Numbered from the stretch's first letter, positions 25,096 to 35,500 are shown. The stretch is DNA of 64,000 nucleotides from an uncultured Lachnospiraceae bacterium (GCA_910578335.1 CAJTPU010000011.1:57914-121913); one strand, 5' to 3'. Numbers and translations: made by a program. The notes: a model not told the origin generated them from the letters alone.

Positions 25096-25554
25096 CTACT
25101 GCAGCGCCATCACATAGACCTGACAGGGATTCCCTTCCTCCCACAGCGTCGGAAATACTTCAAACTCCCGAAAACCAAGGCTTAAATAGAAACGGTTCGT
25201 TGCATCATACTCTTTATATTTTCCCATCTGCACTGTTTTTACCTGCAAAAAAGAATAGCCCTTTGATGCCGCAAACTCTTTCGCATTGGCAAACAGCTCC
25301 CTCCCGATTCCTTTTCTGTGATATTCCTTCAATACCCCGCAGACAGAAAGCTCCACCGTATCCTTTCCCGTTTCGGCAAGGCACAAAAAGCCAACCGGTT
25401 CTTCTCCGTCAAACGCACCAAAAAAAGTCTGCGCCGCACTTTTTGCAATATAGTCTTCTCTGGCTTCCAAAATGCCAAACCACTCCGGAAGCGCCTCAAG
25501 CACCGTCCTGGCAATTACCTGCTTTTCTTTGCTATCCGCAATTTGCCGTATCAT
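25096..25554 (-). CDS. GNAT family N-acetyltransferase
   Basis: A 152-residue GNAT. The acetyl-CoA loop is visible as VLKEYHRKGIGRELF (Q/RxxGxG/A type), after the strand VELSVCGV. The C-terminal block NRFYLSLGFREFEVFPT is typical of the family. An ATG at 25566 exists, but GGAGG lies 5 bases before ATG 25554, which is chosen. The substrate is unknown. Upstream lies a MITE-like repeat; downstream is the MATE gene 77 bases away. Confidence 0.88.
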   Translation of the reverse strand: MIRQIADSKEKQVIARTVLEALPEWFGILEAREDYIAKSAAQTFFGAFDGEEPVGFLCLAETGKDTVELSVCGVLKEYHRKGIGRELFANAKEFAASKGYSFLQVKTVQMGKYKEYDATNRFYLSLGFREFEVFPTLWEEGNPCQVYVMALQ

Positions 25555-25576
25555 CCTTACCTCCATACCTTTCTAT

Positions 25577-25820
25577 TTAGTATTCGGGTGTCAAAAGCCC
25601 TGTCCCAAAATGTGATTTGTCAATTTGACCTAAGTATTGGTGTAAACGACTTTTGCACCATGGAAATGAGACTTAAAAATCGTGGAAGCCTTTGCTGAAC
25701 ACGATTTTCGCTTTAGAGGCTCATTGGAATGCTTGGTGCAACGGAGAGCGCACCAATACTTAGGGCAAATTGACAGCAGGCAACTTCAATCAGGGCTTTT
25801 AACACCCGAATCCTAATACC
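25577..25820. repeat. MITE-like palindrome family 1, full copy
   Basis: A 244-base imperfect palindrome. The outer arms (TATTCGGGTGTCAAAAGCCCTG) pair with AGGGCTTTTaACACCCGAATcCTAATA. Inner matching blocks are GTCAATTTG-CCTAAGTATTGGTG, TGCACCA, AATGAG-CT and AATCGTG. It has no coding capacity. It fills the gap between two minus-strand genes and could act as a terminator for the HAD gene beside it. Confidence 0.8.
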
Positions 25821-25823
25821 TTC

Positions 25824-26603
25824 CTATGCCAAAAAGGAATGCTCCAGATACGCCGCAATGCCATCTTCATCATTACCCCCGATAACAAGGTCTGCTTCCT
25901 TCTTCACTTCCTCCACCGCATTTCCCATGGCAATCCCCATGCCGCACAGCTCTAACATTCCCCTGTCAGCATAGTCGTCACCAAAAGCAATGATTTCTTT
26001 GGGGCTGATGCTTAAGGCAGCGCATACCTCTCGAATCGCGTTCTCCTTCGTAACCATCTTCGGCGTAAATTTATACCAGTACCCGTCTGAGAAACGGACG
26101 CAGTCGCAATCCTTTAACTCATCCTGCAGCAGCTTTGCCTGACCATCCTCAAAAATTTCCACACATATTTTCAGGGCGCTTTCTGCAAAATCCGCAAAAT
26201 CCGTGTAAACACTGTCTCCCCAGCTTTTATCCTGCTCTTTCGGGTCAGTTTTGTAATTCCAGTAATGCATACTTTCGGTATCAACGGTTATCTCACAGCC
26301 GGCACCAGCCACCCTTCTGGCTGCAGAAATTATCCGTTTTGTCTCTTCCTTTGAAAAGGCTGCTTTATAGATGCATTTATCTTGGTATTTGACCAAAGCA
26401 CCGCCGCTTACAATTAACACCTCCGGCTGCAGCTCTTCTGTAAAAGCTGCTGCATTCTGCGCTCCCCTTGACGTGGATATTCCGATGAATACTCCTTTTT
26501 CCCTGCATTTCTGCAATGCCTGTAAGGTTCTTTTGGAAATACTTTTATCACTGCGAAGCAAGGTTCCGTCCAAATCAAATAAAAGTAATCTGCAATCTTC
26601 CAT
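25824..26603 (-). CDS. Cof-type HAD-IIB phosphatase
   Basis: A 259-residue HAD-IIB hydrolase, probably a sugar-phosphate or phosphorylated-coenzyme phosphatase. Motif I is LLFDLDGTLL, motif II GISTSRG, motif IV IIAFGDDYADRGML followed by GIAMGNAVEEVKKEAD, the hallmark end of Cof proteins. GGAGGAAG precedes the ATG. It is divergent from thiT, with its 3' end at the palindromic repeat. Substrate not readable. Confidence 0.92.
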   Translation of the reverse strand: MEDCRLLLFDLDGTLLRSDKSISKRTLQALQKCREKGVFIGISTSRGAQNAAAFTEELQPEVLIVSGGALVKYQDKCIYKAAFSKEETKRIISAARRVAGAGCEITVDTESMHYWNYKTDPKEQDKSWGDSVYTDFADFAESALKICVEIFEDGQAKLLQDELKDCDCVRFSDGYWYKFTPKMVTKENAIREVCAALSISPKEIIAFGDDYADRGMLELCGMGIAMGNAVEEVKKEADLVIGGNDEDGIAAYLEHSFLA

Positions 26604-26678
26604 TTTCTTCCTCCATACCGGAGCGCCTTCCCTCCCGATAATACTACATGTCTATTAGTGTAGCATACAATTTTTCCC

Positions 26679-26707
26679 TTGACAAATGAAATAAATATAC
26701 TTATAGT
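26679..26707 (+). promoter_or_regulatory. sigma-A promoter of thiT
   Basis: TTGACA (26679-26684), 17-base spacer, TATAGT (26702-26707). The predicted start lies just before the riboswitch. Confidence 0.85.
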
Positions 26708-26721
26708 GATTACGAACTGCA

Positions 26722-26825
26722 AATTATACTTGCTAGGGGAGCACATGCTGAGACTGAATCTTCGGATTCTAACCCTCATCACCTGACCCGGATAATACCG
26801 GCGTAGGGAAGCTTGTTTATAAATA
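26722..26825 (+). promoter_or_regulatory. TPP riboswitch (THI-box)
   Basis: The conserved core is clear: CTAGGGGAGC, GCTGAGA, ACCCT, ACCTGACCCGGATAATACCGGCGTAGGGAAG. It binds thiamine pyrophosphate and lowers expression of the downstream thiamine transporter. The variable P3 arm is short (GAATCTTCGGATTC). Confidence 0.96.
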
Positions 26826-26941
26826 TGATTCGGGAAATTCCGCGTTTTGTACAGATGCCGCAACCTATCTGTTCGATATGCGTGCGCGCTGAGATTTGGC
26901 TGTATGGAGTCTCTATTATATTTATAAATTGTAACTGTGTC

Positions 26942-26972
26942 CCTCTTTGCGAAACGACAAGGAGGTTTTTTT
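26942..26972 (+). terminator. expression-platform hairpin of the TPP riboswitch
   Basis: CCTCTTTG (26942-26949) pairs with CAAGGAGG (26958-26965; one G-U) over an 8-base loop, followed by seven Ts. The 3' arm is itself the ribosome binding site of thiT, so the hairpin can both end transcription and hide the site. Confidence 0.7.
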
Positions 26973-27653
26973 ATGTCTCATTTTATTTTATCACAGGAGG
27001 ACGGCTCTTTTGCGCTGGGGCGCACCGGTTATTACGTGCTGATAGCCGTTCTTCTCTTAGCGCTCCTTTTATCCGCTGTTATTGTGGATAAAAAGCAGAA
27101 GCATACGCGTCTTTCTGTCAAAAGACTCGCTTTCTGCGGCGTTGCCATTGCCATGGGCTTTGTTCTTTCCTTTGTCAAAATACACATGCCCTACGGCGGC
27201 TCTGCAACCGCGTTTTCCATGCTCTGCATCTGTATCATCGGCTATTTTTACGGCATCAAGGCAGGTCTGCTTTCTGCCGCCGCTTACAGCATTTTACAAT
27301 TTTTCCAAAACAGCACTTATATACTGAGTCCCATGCAGGTCTGCTGCGATTACTTTTTTGCCTTTACCGCACTTGGCATCACCGGCTTTTTTTACAAGAA
27401 AAACAAATTCATCCTTGGTTATTTTTTAGCCATTATGCTGCGCGGACTTTTTCACAGTATTGGCGGCTATCTGTACTGGATGGATTACATGCCTGAAAAT
27501 TTCCCGCAAAGTTTAGCTGTCCTTTATCCTGTTATTTACAATTACAGCTACATCCTGCTGGAAGGCGTCATCACCATCATTGCCTTAAAGATTCCCGCAG
27601 TCAATAAAATGTTCAAACGCCTGCAGACATTTGTTACATCCGATTCGCCTTAA
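26973..27653 (+). CDS. thiT: thiamine transporter, ECF S-component
   Basis: A 226-residue membrane protein of the ThiT family, the substrate-binding unit of an energy-coupling-factor transporter; the shared EcfAA'T module is not in this window. Six to seven hydrophobic segments are visible. Typical ThiT stretches are AIAMGFVLSFVKIHMPYGGSATAFSM, GLLSAAAYSILQFF and RGLFHSIGGYLYW. AAGGAGG 7 bases before ATG 26973 fixes the start; an earlier in-frame ATG at 26937 lies inside the regulatory hairpin. A TPP riboswitch upstream supports the assignment. Confidence 0.95.
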   Translation: MSHFILSQEDGSFALGRTGYYVLIAVLLLALLLSAVIVDKKQKHTRLSVKRLAFCGVAIAMGFVLSFVKIHMPYGGSATAFSMLCICIIGYFYGIKAGLLSAAAYSILQFFQNSTYILSPMQVCCDYFFAFTALGITGFFYKKNKFILGYFLAIMLRGLFHSIGGYLYWMDYMPENFPQSLAVLYPVIYNYSYILLEGVITIIALKIPAVNKMFKRLQTFVTSDSP

Positions 27654-27670
27654 TCTCTTGTCAGGCTGCG

Positions 27671-27714
27671 CCAAAAGCAGTATTACCAAATCAATGCTGC
27701 TTTTGGTACTTTTG
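27671..27714. terminator. terminator between thiT and the Rpn gene
   Basis: CCAAAAGCAG (27671-27680) pairs with CTGCTTTTGG (27697-27706) around a 16-base loop. A T-rich tail follows on the plus strand. The stop codon of the convergent Rpn gene lies in the loop. Confidence 0.65.
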
Positions 27715-28635
27715 TAAATACTGCCCGGCACTTTCTTTCTCCATGGCAAATTTACTCTCCAGCTTCTTTAGAATATCTTCCTGCGATATTCCAAATTCCT
27801 GACAGGATTCTATCAACACTCTAATCCCTTCTTCCCTGCCCTCTTCCCTGCCCTCTTCCCTGCCTTCCTCTCGCCCTTCTTCCCTAAGGCTCCTCACATA
27901 TTTTTTTGCATCAAATTCTTCCAACATCATACCTAACACCTCCGCCCGGTATTGTCTTAAAAAGGAAGCCAGTATATTATGCTCTATGCAAAAATCAACC
28001 GCTCCGTTTAAAGCGGCTTTTGCCTGCTTTCCTTTTTTTAGATATTCCCGCGATATTTCTACAAACAGCGCGTATTCTTTCAGCACCTGACACTGTTCCA
28101 TCAGTTTTTCATTGTACCCGTAATTGATATTCAGCACCCGCACCTCCAGTTCAACATCCGCCTTGGAATCCTTGCTGGCAAATGCATCGGAAAGCTTCAA
28201 TATCTGCTCCTTTGGCATCTTTTGTCCGCCGTTATAAAACACCACACAGCGGGGCGTCGGCAGCAGAATCAGTCTGGAGCCGTACGGACTCTCTTCCGCA
28301 CATTCCACAATTTTCTGATATTCCTGTCCCAAATAAAACAGAAAACGAGCGGGCATATTGGGATTTAAGGTGCTCTGGTGCTCATATATATTGAGCACGC
28401 CGGCTATCACAAATGCCAAATCATTTTTCATTACCACATAGACCGCATTCTCCAATGTAACAATCTGCAGCTTCGAAGTATCGCCATACGCGGTTCCGTT
28501 CAGCGCATTATACAATTGCAGCAACGCTTCTTGGTCCCTCTCAAACAAAAAGCGGAACAGCCTGTCCTTTACCTGTCTCTGTCCTCTCTTTTGGGTAAAA
28601 TATCCCTCTGCGGATTTTTTTCTTTTTCTCTTCAT
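27691..28635 (-). CDS. Rpn-family recombination-promoting nuclease / putative transposase
   Basis: A 314-residue protein of the Rpn (COG5464, PD-(D/E)XK) family. The segment AFVIAGVLNIYEHQSTLNPNMPARFLFYLGQEY is the family core, with Glu and Gln of EHQ at the active site. Near residue 255 a run of four EEGR units is encoded by a 12-base tandem repeat, a common length-variable feature in these genes. Rpn proteins are nucleases linked to recombination or phage defence; this copy looks intact. MKRKRKK at 28635 with GGGAGGATACG in front is the start. It has its own promoter and is unlinked to neighbours. Confidence 0.85.
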   Translation of the reverse strand: MKRKRKKSAEGYFTQKRGQRQVKDRLFRFLFERDQEALLQLYNALNGTAYGDTSKLQIVTLENAVYVVMKNDLAFVIAGVLNIYEHQSTLNPNMPARFLFYLGQEYQKIVECAEESPYGSRLILLPTPRCVVFYNGGQKMPKEQILKLSDAFASKDSKADVELEVRVLNINYGYNEKLMEQCQVLKEYALFVEISREYLKKGKQAKAALNGAVDFCIEHNILASFLRQYRAEVLGMMLEEFDAKKYVRSLREEGREEGREEGREEGREEGIRVLIESCQEFGISQEDILKKLESKFAMEKESAGQYLQKYQKQH

Positions 28636-28778
28636 AACGTATCCTCCCGGTACCGCAGGAGGGCAGGACACAGCCTGTAGCGCCGCAACCGCACCTCCTG
28701 CCAATATAAAATTATCGTGAAATCATTGGCAGAAGCTGCCGGAACGTGCGAACTGCACATACAAATGACTATGGAATT

Positions 28779-28806
28779 ATCATAGCATATTCGTCTTATT
28801 TGTCAA
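28779..28806 (-). promoter_or_regulatory. sigma-A promoter of the Rpn gene
   Basis: Minus strand TTGACA (28806-28801), 16-base spacer, TATGAT (28784-28779), about 145 bases before the start codon. Confidence 0.7.
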
Positions 28807-28882
28807 TATGTTTTTTCAATAAATATATCACAATATTTTGATATTTATGAATAAAGCGGGAAAATCCCTCTTCCTCATATTT

Positions 28883-31800
28883 TCAGGCAGGCACCACGCA
28901 CCCCAGATAAAAGGAATACAGCACCCGCTCTTTTACCCTTTTTCCGGTAAGGCTTTCCAGTGCCTCCGCATAATAATCAAGCTGTACCTTATAACGCTTT
29001 GCCAGCTCTTCCGGCACTTTTATCACATCGGTTTTGTAATCCAAAAGTACCAGCCCGTCGTCTTCCTCAAAGAACACGTCCACAATCCCCTGAATCAGCA
29101 CGGTTTCATCCGCAGGAAAGGCATTTTCCCCGTCAGGACGGCTCTTATCCTGTAGTCTTGCCGCGGATATGCCGTACACAAAGGGCTGCTCCCTGTAAAG
29201 CCTGCCGGACATAGCCGCCGCACGCATCCTTGCCGCAAGGGGCGTCTTTAAAAAATACAGGATTTTATCTGGTCTGACTGCTCTTTGGTACTCCTGCGAA
29301 AGACGTCCTTCTGCCGCAAAGCGGTTGATGGCATCTACTATTTGCTCCCGGTTTTTATATTCTCCGGTAAAGTCTAAAAGCTCCATTACCCTGTGAACGG
29401 CGCTTCCTCTGGTCGTACCGGAAACCTCCTCCTTCTCCCTCATAAAAAGCGGCACATAGGGTTTTATCTCCTCCTGCGGGAAAAGCTCTTTTGCAGGCTC
29501 CTCCTGCCCGCTCTCCATCGCCGCCTTTTTCAGCTCTGAAACCGTCGTCTTGGTATACAAATTTTCCATATTCTTATGCGGATACTCATAGGCAAAGCGT
29601 TCTTCCAAAAGTGCAAGCGCCTCTCTATCCGCGGGATTTAAAAGCTCCGTCAGGCACAGCCGCCTGCCCGCCCCGGATACACCCTCTTTTAATTCTGCAA
29701 GGGCAAGCTCTTCCAGTGCCATTACCGTAACCTCGGGAAAAACCGGCAGCAGGTAATCCAAAAAGCAGGAAGCGCCCGTCAATCTGGTATACGTCATTTC
29801 TTGACCCATCTCCCGCTCCCTCTCAAGATACGCCTGCGGCTCCTCCACCACGCCCGTCATAATCAGCTTTTCCTTTGCACGGGTCATCGCCACATAGAGA
29901 ACACGAAGCTCTTCCGCAAGATTGTCTTGTCTCAGCTTGGCAGACAGCACATTTTTCCGAAATGTTTTGCTTTTTATCCGCTGCACGGGATTGACGTAGT
30001 CCGTTCCGATTCCCAAATCCACATCCACAATCAGCGCCCGCGAGGTATCCTGCATATTAAAACGCTTAGACAGCCCTGCCACAAAAACAATGGGAAACTC
30101 TAACCCCTTGCTTTTATGGATGCTCATAATCCGTACCACATCCGCATTCTCATCCAGCGTACCCGCTTCTCCATAATCCACCCTGTACTTCTCTAACTGC
30201 TCTATATAGCGCACAAAATGAAACAGCCCGTAATAGCTGTTTTTCTCAAAACCCGCCGCCTTTGTCAGAAGCATTTCCACATTGGCAAGCCTTCTGCTTC
30301 CGGCGGGCAGAGCGGCTACATACGCCGGATACTCATAATCACGAAGCAGCCGCTCTAACAGCTCATGAATTGGCATATATGCCGTATAGCTCCGGTATCT
30401 GTCAAGCTGTTCCAGAAAATTCCTGCATTTGTGGCGCAGCGCTTCATTGACGTTTACGGCTTCGCCATCTTCCCTTGCACATGCACACAGGCAGTCATAC
30501 AGATAGGCGCCCTCCTTGTCCGCACTTCTCACAAGCGCCGCCTCTTCATCGGAGAACCCGCCAAATACGGACTTCATGGTGCCAAAAAGAGGGATATCCT
30601 GCAGAGGATTGTCAAGCAGGCGCAAAAACATAAGAATATCCCGAATCTCCTGCGCGGCAAAATAACCGGTCTTGCCTGACACATATGCCGGAATCCCCTC
30701 TTTTTCAAACACAGCGCGAAATTCCTCATCCCAGCCGCTGTTTGTGCGTAACAGCACTACCATATCCCTGTAAGAAGCCGGACGCATCTTACCCGTCTCC
30801 TTGTCCGTCACCAGAAATTCCTGTTTCAGCCTGCGGATGCGCGCAGCTATCCCCAACGCCTCCACCTGTTTTGCATTCCACTCCGACTCCTTTGGCGGCT
30901 TTTCAAACAAAATCAGCTCGCTCCCGCAATCTGCATTCTCCGGATAAACCGCGCCCGCATAGAGCGCCGCCGCATCGTCATACACAATACCCCCAAGCTC
31001 CCGCGTCATGATTTTTGCAAACACCCGGTTGACGGTATCAATCACCTCCGCCCTGCTCCTGAAATTTTTGTGCAAATCTATCCGGCGCAGTCCTCCTTCT
31101 GCAGTAGAGTACGTATGGTATTTTTCCAAAAAAAGCGCAGGTCTCGCCAGACGGAATTTGTAAATACTCTGCTTAACGTCCCCCACCATAAAACGGTTAT
31201 AGATGCCCTCCTCCTCCCCTGATACCGCCTTCAGCAGATATTCCTGCACCAGATTGCTGTCCTGATATTCGTCAATCAATACTTCCGCAAAATAATCCCT
31301 GTATTCCAGCGCCGTTTTCGTGGGCGCTATCCGACCGTCCTCCGTCTTATGCAGTAAAATCTGCAGTGCAAAGTGCTCCATATCGGAAAAATCCAGAAGC
31401 TTCCTGTCCCGCTTCTTCTCGTCCAGACGCTGCTTGAATTCCAGACACAAATCCACCAGCATACACACCGCCGCCTCACATGCTTTCATGCGCTCAAGCC
31501 CGGCTGTAAGCGGCAGCATAAAATAGGCTTCTTCCAGCTTTTTTACGCTCTCCTTTACCCCTTCGCGCAGCCTTTTGACCCGTTCTCTTTTTATGACGGA
31601 CACCGTGTCATCCTTTTTGGAAGACAGTCTGCCAAAAGACAGCGCCGGGATGCGAACCGCGTATTCCTCCAGAGAGGAAAGCGCCAGCAGACTCTCAAGC
31701 GCCTCCCGTTCCTTTTCTACCGTTTCTCCGTACATATAGGGTCCGTCCGGTTCCTCACAGACTGCCTCCGCCCGCCGCATGTCCTGGCAAAGCGCCTGAA

Positions 31801-32470
31801 GCGTGCGCCGCAGATGGGCGGACAGGTATTTTCCTGCCTCAGACTGCTCAAGCTCCTCCACTGTGGCAATCCGGTAATCCGCCTTTCGCTCCTCAAGCCA
31901 GTCCTCGGGAAAAGGAAAGCTTAAAGCATACCGGTACAAATCCAGAATGTGCTCCTCCAAAACACTCTCCCTGCCGCCGGGACAGTAATACTCCACACAA
32001 TTTAAAAACACCTCTTCGCCTGTGGCAAAGCGCTCCTCCAAAAGCTGTGCCAGCACATCCTGTTTTAACAGCTCAAGCTCCCCTTCATCCGCAACCCGAA
32101 AAGTCGGGTCAAGCCCGATATCCTGAAAATTGTTGCGCAGCACAAACAGGCAGAAGCTGTCTATGGTGGTAATCTGGGCATTGTGCATAAGCGCCGCCTG
32201 CCGCTGCAAATGCTCGTTCTCACTATCCTTCTCCAGCCTTGCCAGAACCGCCGCGTTTATTCTCTCCCGCATTTCTGCCGCCGCCGCATTGGTAAAGGTC
32301 ACAACCAAAAGCCTGTCGATATCCACAGGCGCTTCTTTTCTGCATACCATCTCTACAATGCGCTCCGTCAGCACCGCCGTCTTGCCGGAGCCCGCCGCCG
32401 CCGACACCAAAATATTGCAGCCGTGCAGCTCGATAACCTGTCTTTGTTCGGGTGTAAATTCTACCGCCAT
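28883..32470 (-). CDS. addA: ATP-dependent helicase/nuclease subunit A
   Basis: A 1195-residue AddA, normal length. It is the UvrD-like 3'-5' helicase plus RecB-type nuclease of the AddAB complex, which processes double-strand breaks for recombination. Walker A is AAAGSGKTAVLTERI near residue 25. Walker B is VLIDEYQDSN. Motif IV/VI segments such as SIHKSKGLEFPIVFVAG and RVLYVAMTRAKEKL are present. The C-terminal nuclease core is VLLDYKTDVI. GGAGGAAG precedes the ATG. It follows addB by 48 bases and is the last gene of xth-glycosylase-addB-addA. Confidence 0.97.
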   Translation of the reverse strand: MAVEFTPEQRQVIELHGCNILVSAAAGSGKTAVLTERIVEMVCRKEAPVDIDRLLVVTFTNAAAAEMRERINAAVLARLEKDSENEHLQRQAALMHNAQITTIDSFCLFVLRNNFQDIGLDPTFRVADEGELELLKQDVLAQLLEERFATGEEVFLNCVEYYCPGGRESVLEEHILDLYRYALSFPFPEDWLEERKADYRIATVEELEQSEAGKYLSAHLRRTLQALCQDMRRAEAVCEEPDGPYMYGETVEKEREALESLLALSSLEEYAVRIPALSFGRLSSKKDDTVSVIKRERVKRLREGVKESVKKLEEAYFMLPLTAGLERMKACEAAVCMLVDLCLEFKQRLDEKKRDRKLLDFSDMEHFALQILLHKTEDGRIAPTKTALEYRDYFAEVLIDEYQDSNLVQEYLLKAVSGEEEGIYNRFMVGDVKQSIYKFRLARPALFLEKYHTYSTAEGGLRRIDLHKNFRSRAEVIDTVNRVFAKIMTRELGGIVYDDAAALYAGAVYPENADCGSELILFEKPPKESEWNAKQVEALGIAARIRRLKQEFLVTDKETGKMRPASYRDMVVLLRTNSGWDEEFRAVFEKEGIPAYVSGKTGYFAAQEIRDILMFLRLLDNPLQDIPLFGTMKSVFGGFSDEEAALVRSADKEGAYLYDCLCACAREDGEAVNVNEALRHKCRNFLEQLDRYRSYTAYMPIHELLERLLRDYEYPAYVAALPAGSRRLANVEMLLTKAAGFEKNSYYGLFHFVRYIEQLEKYRVDYGEAGTLDENADVVRIMSIHKSKGLEFPIVFVAGLSKRFNMQDTSRALIVDVDLGIGTDYVNPVQRIKSKTFRKNVLSAKLRQDNLAEELRVLYVAMTRAKEKLIMTGVVEEPQAYLEREREMGQEMTYTRLTGASCFLDYLLPVFPEVTVMALEELALAELKEGVSGAGRRLCLTELLNPADREALALLEERFAYEYPHKNMENLYTKTTVSELKKAAMESGQEEPAKELFPQEEIKPYVPLFMREKEEVSGTTRGSAVHRVMELLDFTGEYKNREQIVDAINRFAAEGRLSQEYQRAVRPDKILYFLKTPLAARMRAAAMSGRLYREQPFVYGISAARLQDKSRPDGENAFPADETVLIQGIVDVFFEEDDGLVLLDYKTDVIKVPEELAKRYKVQLDYYAEALESLTGKRVKERVLYSFYLGCVVPA

Positions 32471-32518
32471 ACTTCCTCCGCGTCCCTCTTTCGTATCCGG
32501 GCAAAACTTCCAAAATCC

Positions 32519-35500
32519 TTACTGCCCCCTTATACGTTCCATCACTTCTTCCTTATCCATCTCCTTAAGCCTTCTTTGCGCGCAGCCAGAAAGTCCTTCG
32601 TGAAAGCCGCATACGCCTTGAAAGGAGCAATAGGTGCAGGCGCTTTCCGCGCCGCTCTCATAGGGATTTAGGGCAATGTTCCCATCCAATATCTCCCGCC
32701 CAAGCTCTCTTACCTTCCTGCCTACAAAAGAAGAGAGCGCCGCAAGCTCCTCTCCGCTTAACACGGAGGAACGCGCCGAAAAGCTGCCGTCCTTTTTGTA
32801 CTCCACCGGAATCACGTCCGACTTTACAACGGCTTCCCCGTCCAGCCGCCTCGCAATTTCTCCGTCGCTGTTGACGATGCCGCCTGCGCGGAGCTGCTCT
32901 AACAGGTCTGCATTGATTTCCTCAGGCGTCCGCTCTGTCTCGGCAGAGACCACCGGGTCGTATACATGGTAATACAGCATTGCGGCAGGCAGAACTTCCT
33001 TATCCGGATGCCTTTTCTTCTCCCGCTCCAGCGCTGCATTCATATACACCACGAGCTGTAGCTGCAGCCCGTAATACAGCGCTGCCAGATTGAACCTTTT
33101 GCTGCCCGATTTATAGTCCACCACCTTGACGTAGAGCTTATCCTCTTCCGTCAGGGTATCCACCCTGTCAATCCTGCCGGAAAGCTGCATCCGTTCCTCC
33201 TCTGACAGGGCAATGTTGACGCTCTCCAAATCCGAAACGGAGGAAAAAGACATCTCATAGCTCTTTGGTACAAAGCTTCCTTTCCTCAACTGATACTGCA
33301 GTGTCAGCACCGTCCGCTCCAGAATCCGTCCCATCCGCCTGATGGCATACTCATTCCTTGCATTGTCATACAAAACCGCCGCCCCATACTCCGCCGCACA
33401 GAGCGACAGTACCTCCTCCACGGTTCCCCTCGCAAACTCCTCCGTAAAATCAAACCATGTATAAGCGCTCTCCTCCAGTTTATGAGCAAATCCCTCCAAG
33501 ACGCCGTGAAACACGTTGCCCATATCCACATTTTCAAACTTCAGCTCTTCCCGCTCCTTCAGGCTCATGCCGTACTGCAAGAAGTGCCTATACGCGCAGG
33601 CAGCGTAAGTTTCCAGACGGCTGACGCTGTTTCGCAAAACCTGCCCGTAAAGCGCCCGCGCCACATTTTTCTGCAAAGGACTGTGCTCATAGCGGTAAAA
33701 AGCCGCGTCCGTCAGCCGCTTTAGCAAAACAGCATACTCCTCACGCTGCTTGTAAGCGCCATACAAGGTAAATACTAACGTATTTCCCTCGGTAAATACT
33801 AATGTATCTCCCTCGGTAAGTGCTTTATTCTCTGCGTTCCCTTGTGCGTATTCCCTGAGCGCGCCGGCTAAGTAGGGCAGACCCGCCTGCGGCGTCATAA
33901 TCTGGGAAATGACAGGCGCTTTTTCCGGATATTCTATAGACAGCTTCGGAAAAAGCTGTCTGATGGCGGCAATCAGATACGCAGGGCGCAGCGCCTTTCC
34001 CTCACCGTTCATGCACGCAAAGGAAAGATATAATAAGTCAGAAGGCTTTGTCATATTCAGATACAGATAGAGCCTCTGCATATACATCTGCTGTCTGGGC
34101 GAAGGCGCAAGCTCAATCTCGGACTGCCTTAAAAACTCCCTGTCCATATCGGAAATAATACCGCCCTTCCCTGTGTTTTTGGGAATATTGCCGTCATTTA
34201 CACCCACAAAAAAGAGTACTTTTACTTCCCGCAGACGGGTTCGCTCGATGTCGCCCACCAGCACCCTGTCTACATTCTGGGGAATCGTACCAACCTCTAT
34301 CTCCGCAAAGCCGGCATCCAAAATATCTGCAAATTCCGCAAGGCTCATGGGCTCCTCTCCCAAAAGCCCCATAATCTGCTCCAAAAGCTCCATCACCAGA
34401 CGGTAAACCTGCGCATACTCCTTTGCCCTGACAAGCTCCTTCCTGTCAAGGAACATTTTCTCATAGGCAGCCAGCCGCTCCGGCGCCTTGTTCTGTGTCA
34501 GAAAGAGGTATAGCGCCTCCACATATGCCGCCGCGCTCTTTTCCTTTACGCAAAAAAGCGGGGAAATTTCCTCATAAAAACGCTCCCGCAGCCCGTTTAT
34601 CAAAGCTAACGGCTCCGTCTCCTCCTTCATCCGCGCAGTTCTTTTGGTAAACTGCATACTCCATTTCTTTTTTCCCCGTATCCCCGTCTCCCTGCAGTAA
34701 TTTTCCAGCAAATCCACCTCCGCTGGAGAAAAACCTGCAAGCCCGCTCCGCAGATACTGAAACACGCTCTCATAAGAAAAATTTTTTGTGAGCACTTCAA
34801 AGGCGCTCTTAATATATTCCGTCAGCGGATTTAAGACAATCCCCCTTGTCCTGTCCAGATAACAGGGTATCTGTAACAGGGAAAATTCCGTTTCGATTAA
34901 CTCACCGTAAACCTCCAAATCGCCTGCCACCACCGCAATATCCCGATAGCAGTACCCTCTCTCCCTTATCAGCCCGCGCAGGCAAATCCCCGCCTGCCGC
35001 ACCTCTTCCCTGACGGTGGAAGCTCCAAAGATATGTATGGAAGACTGTGGCGTCTCGTACTCCTTCACAGGATAACGAAAAAGCGTGCGTTCCAAATGGG
35101 CAAGGGGCTCGTTCTGCGAGAAACGGTGCCCGCCGTCGTACCCTGCAAAAATATCCCTTCCCCGCTCTGCTTTCTCCTCCTGCGCCATTTTCACAAAATC
35201 CGCCACCGTTTTTTTGCTCATATGAAACAGCTTCTGCTCGCCGTCCATCAAAAACGGCTCCTCACGCAAATCCAGCGTGACCGTCAGGATAACCTCCTTC
35301 GCAATCCCCAAAAGCTTGCCAATCACCCTGTTCTGAATCGGGGTAAAGCCGGTAAATCCATCAAATGCAAACACACTTCTTTTTACAAGCAAAGAGCTGT
35401 CCAAAGACTCCCTGAGCAAATCCAGCGTCTCCTCCGTCGTAATGAATTTTTCCCTTATATATTCCGTAAATCCTCTGTAAAGCACCTGCAAATCTTTCAG

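Noticed and set aside
25577..25820. Complete insertion sequence
   Set aside because: No transposase reading frame; the element is only a palindrome.
27691..28635. Insertion-sequence transposase
   Set aside because: The gene belongs to the Rpn nuclease group sometimes annotated as transposase, but no terminal inverted repeats flank it.
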